A DNA stretch of 64,000 nt from Roseiflexus castenholzii DSM 13941 (GTDB lineage Bacteria > Chloroflexota > Chloroflexia > Chloroflexales > Roseiflexaceae), in contig NC_009767.1 of the NCBI RefSeq assembly GCF_000017805.1, positions 1,612,001 to 1,676,000 on the forward strand. The letters are read 5' to 3'. The position numbers and the translations under genes are program-made. Position 1 is the first letter of the stretch. Each line of letters begins with the position of its first letter. Under the pieces are notes generated by a model that made no database searches, had not been told where the DNA came from, and saw only the letters and a list, made by a program, of their open reading frames with translations. Of this stretch, positions 61,372-64,000 are shown piece after piece.

Positions 61372-64000
61372 TTACCGCGTGATGACGAACAGTTGCCCAT
61401 CCGCTCGTCCGAAGACTTCGGGGAAGAAACTCTCCTGCGCAAGTGTCGGAATGACGCGGTATTCGCCCGGTTGCACGGCGCGGAAGGTGTAACTGAAGAG
61501 ATACGCGCCGCGCGGCAGGTAATCGGCGAACAGCGCAACCTTTTCGTCGCGCAGCTCGACCCGGTCGTACCAGCGCCACCACCACCAGTACGGCGTCGCG
61601 GCATCCGGCGCCGGTCGCAGCGTTGGTCCGCTATCTGAAGCGATCACAGTCGTCGCCAGGTTCGGGTCGATGGCTTCGCCGCCAGCGGGGAGCGGATCTT
61701 CGATCTGGAAGTAGTAGAGATCGCGCTCGGCTACAATCGAGAGTTCGACTCGCACCATGTCGCCCGCTTTGACGCTGGTCAACGTCGGGCAACGTGGTCC
61801 GTCCGTGCAATCCGCCGCCACGTACCGTCGCGTCACGGCGATGCCCCGGTCGAGCGCCTTCACCTGATCGGCTGGCAGCGCCAGGTTCAGATGCGCTGTG
61901 TAGTACAGCCGACCTGCTCCTTCGCTGCGCCCCACCGCCACCAGCAATGGGTCGCCGATCAGCAGTTCAGTCGTCGGCACACGCACCACCGTCGCCGACA
62001 TGACGTTGGTGGCGTCGATGCGCCCGGCGATGCGCTCATTACCATTCAGCCAGACAGCATAGTCATAGGCGCCGTTGAGTTCGCCGGTCGTTGCCATCCA
62101 GTCGGTCAGCGCCAGCAGTCCCCACACCGATTCCTGGGTCGTGAGCCAGATGTCGCCACGGCGAGCAACCATAAGCCAGCGCACGACGTTGGGAATAATC
62201 TGGTTCTGCGGGTCGAGTCGCACAAGCGCCTGGAGCGCAATCGCGCTACTGCACGTGTCACTGCTGAATGCCCAGGAGTCTCGCGCGGCTTCCTCCCAAT
62301 GGACGCCGGTGGCGCTGACAATTGCGGCATTGTTCAGGTCCGAAAGGAGTGTCTTCAGCCGCGCATCGCCAGCATCGACGCGGTGGAGCGCCAGCGCCAG
62401 CAACGCCTTGCCGTACACGCCAAGACGCTCACGGTTGCCGTAGAGCGCGTCCATCCGCCCACGATCCGGTCTGCCGCCGTCGGCAAGCACGTAGAGCAGC
62501 CATGCCTGCCGGTTCGCTTGCTGTGCTGTGCGCACATCGGCGTCGGCGGCGAGTTGCGCAGCGAGATACTCCGTTCCGCGCGCCAGCGTGTCGTCGCGCA
62601 CGGTGAAGCCCGCTTCGCGCGCCCGCAGCATGCCGAATACCGCATACGCGCTGATGTATGGATTGCTCTCATCGTCTGCCCACCAGCCCCATCCGCCGTC
62701 GGCATTCTGCCACAGGGAGAGCCGGTCGAGCGCATCAGCGACCAGGGTCGGCAGGCGCGCCTCCAGTTCGGTGTTTGTCACTCCGAGCTGGCGGAGCATC
62801 CGCAGCGCCACGACATTCGGCACAAAGCGCGAGACGGTCGACTCGACGGTGACATACGGATATTCTTCCAAAGCCGTCAGACCGTCGAGTACGCTGGCCG
62901 CCAGCGAAGGATCGAGCCGGATGCGCAATTCTCCCAGGCGCGCATCGACATTCGGCGGCAGCGCTACCGCCTCGACGCGCGCATCTGCCCGGTCGATCTG
63001 TCCGCCGGTCGCCACGGTCTCCGGCGCGCTGTAGCGGTAGACCGGAATGCGCCCGTCTGGCGCGGTTGCGATTCGGGGTCGCGCCGCGTCGCTCAGTTGC
63101 CCGGAGACGGCGCTGAATACCAGATCGACTGACTCTCCATCAAGAACCGTTACCTGCCAGGCTGCCGAGGCTTCGCCATTCGCCGGAACCTGGATCGTCT
63201 GCGTGATCGGCGAGGTGACCGTAACCCCATCGGCGCTCAGGGTCACCGTTGTCATCATGGGCGTATTTGTAAGATTGCTGACGTTTACTGCCAGTTCTAC
63301 CACATCCCCAACGACAAAGAAGCGTGGCGTGACCGGGCGCACAAGCAATGGCTTCGTGCTGACCAGTTCACCAGTTCCTTCACCGACGCGCGTATCCATT
63401 GTGAGCGCCACGCCGCGCATCACCCAGGTCGTCAGATTATCAGGCAGCGAAACCTGCACCGTCGCGCGCCCGCCAGCGTCGGTGGTCACAACCGCCTGCC
63501 AGAACGCGGTGTCGGCAAACTCCTGGCGAATAGTCAATCCCTGCTGAAGTGCGGCATCGCCGGTGCGCGCGGGCATCGCCTCGGCAGGCATAGCGGCTGG
63601 CGCCGTTGGCGTTGCCCCGACCATAGGGATAGCGGTCTCTGGTCCAGCCGCGCCTGCGCCCGGCGGCACATTGCGCTGCGCTTCGTCCAGCAAACGCTCG
63701 AAGCGCTCGGCGGCAACCGAAAGACCGGCGCTGGTGAACACCCCCAGCGGACGGCGACCGTAGAACCCCTGGACAATGGCATCTGGCTCGCGTGGTTGGA
63801 GCGACAGCACGGCTTTATCGACCAGGTCGAGCGACAGTTCCGCCGCTACCGGCGCGCCGTTTGTGTCGGTCACGCGCACATCGAAGGTTACTGCGTCGCC
63901 GGGTGCTGCCTGCGGTGTCGCAGTGGTCACTTCAACCCGCAGCATCTGCGCAGTCGGCACAACGGTGAGTGGCAGGACGCCGACCTTGAAATCGGCAGGC
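61372..64000 (-). CDS. Alpha-2-macroglobulin-like protein, C-terminal part (gene continues beyond the window)
   Basis: At least 875 residues; the frame is open at the window edge. Macroglobulin regions are recognisable: ALTMDTRVGEGTGELVSTKPLLVRPVTPRF in several strands, the alpha-alpha toroid (LSLWQNADGGWGWWADDE, AWLLYVLADGG) and a C-terminal receptor-like domain (VRVELSIVAERDLYYFQIED). The thioester motif of bacterial members (GCVEQT) reads YVTVEST near 62840, so the reactive Cys and Gln are absent, as in YfaS-type proteins. Likely envelope-attached protease bait or scaffold. A penicillin-binding protein partner is not seen. Confidence 0.85.
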   Translation of the reverse strand, partial: PADFKVGVLPLTVVPTAQMLRVEVTTATPQAAPGDAVTFDVRVTDTNGAPVAAELSLDLVDKAVLSLQPREPDAIVQGFYGRRPLGVFTSAGLSVAAERFERLLDEAQRNVPPGAGAAGPETAIPMVGATPTAPAAMPAEAMPARTGDAALQQGLTIRQEFADTAFWQAVVTTDAGGRATVQVSLPDNLTTWVMRGVALTMDTRVGEGTGELVSTKPLLVRPVTPRFFVVGDVVELAVNVSNLTNTPMMTTVTLSADGVTVTSPITQTIQVPANGEASAAWQVTVLDGESVDLVFSAVSGQLSDAARPRIATAPDGRIPVYRYSAPETVATGGQIDRADARVEAVALPPNVDARLGELRIRLDPSLAASVLDGLTALEEYPYVTVESTVSRFVPNVVALRMLRQLGVTNTELEARLPTLVADALDRLSLWQNADGGWGWWADDESNPYISAYAVFGMLRAREAGFTVRDDTLARGTEYLAAQLAADADVRTAQQANRQAWLLYVLADGGRPDRGRMDALYGNRERLGVYGKALLALALHRVDAGDARLKTLLSDLNNAAIVSATGVHWEEAARDSWAFSSDTCSSAIALQALVRLDPQNQIIPNVVRWLMVARRGDIWLTTQESVWGLLALTDWMATTGELNGAYDYAVWLNGNERIAGRIDATNVMSATVVRVPTTELLIGDPLLVAVGRSEGAGRLYYTAHLNLALPADQVKALDRGIAVTRRYVAADCTDGPRCPTLTSVKAGDMVRVELSIVAERDLYYFQIEDPLPAGGEAIDPNLATTVIASDSGPTLRPAPDAATPYWWWWRWYDRVELRDEKVALFADYLPRGAYLFSYTFRAVQPGEYRVIPTLAQESFFPEVFGRADGQLFVITR

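Noticed and set aside
1..64000. tRNA or rRNA genes
   Set aside because: I saw no cloverleaf-like or rRNA-like stretch while reading; a covariance-model search would be needed to exclude a tRNA fully.

Overview
The window is high-GC (roughly 60%) bacterial chromosome. It looks like a filamentous Chloroflexota, most likely a Roseiflexus-type organism. That is an inference from the recognised gene set and its order (atp operon beside mreB, MurT, DUF4230, VUT transporter, many DUF11-like or Ig-like secreted proteins) and from the heavy load of short interspersed repeats. No rRNA, tRNA or intact insertion sequence was recognised.

Layout. 1-1590: 3' part of glgX. 1571-3454: debris, with a lipoprotein pseudogene split by a repeat, a Nudix-like gene, and OsmC and thioredoxin-fold remnants. 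3551-7538: the two halves of a heterodimeric ABC exporter. 7834-10626: a secreted protein and an SDR-iolB pair. 11081-15965: a minus-strand group of murT, two XdhC/CoxI-family genes and a large CHAT-LysM-deacetylase fusion. 16115-17780: a hairpin minisatellite plus purine-rich DNA that runs into the next gene. 17682-21360: a glycosyltransferase, oxidoreductase, DUF402 and methyltransferase operon. 21431-29555: mreB and the complete F1Fo ATP synthase operon (BEFHAGDC). 29724-33547: a pseudo-receiver/roadblock protein, a hybrid histidine kinase and an unknown barrel protein. 34238-38288: PspC, a VUT transporter, a LacI regulator, an MsmX/UgpC-type ATPase and a small flavin-fold protein. 38439-49960: secreted proteins, RodZ-like, YajQ, RimO, BlaI-like, a prenyl synthase and a second glycosyltransferase. 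49961-50943: nested IS remnants and repeats. 50944-53740: an MFS exporter and an Era GTPase with an N-terminal extension. 53824-55278: an AT-richer, decayed restriction-modification pair. 55462-59645: a five-gene operon (methyltransferase, asparaginase-like, coaX, menG-like, DUF4230). 60259-64000: a Gfo/Idh/MocA oxidoreductase and the C-terminal part of an alpha-2-macroglobulin-like protein.

Three themes stand out. First, a MITE-like family with ends TACCAATGAC and TA flanks occurs at nine loci; it has split genes, expanded internally in tandem, and its tips resemble the tip of an IS630-type remnant nearby. Second, purine-rich repeats sit exactly at the 3' ends of minus-strand genes (glycosyltransferase, atpA) and supply their stop codons. 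Third, several proteins keep a fold but lose its canonical catalytic residues: CHAT without His/Cys, a receiver without Asp, an asparaginase without the GGT threonine, an alpha-2-macroglobulin without its thioester, and a deliberately asymmetric ABC exporter. A single unit matching the form of a type I-C CRISPR repeat lies 3 bp after atpC.
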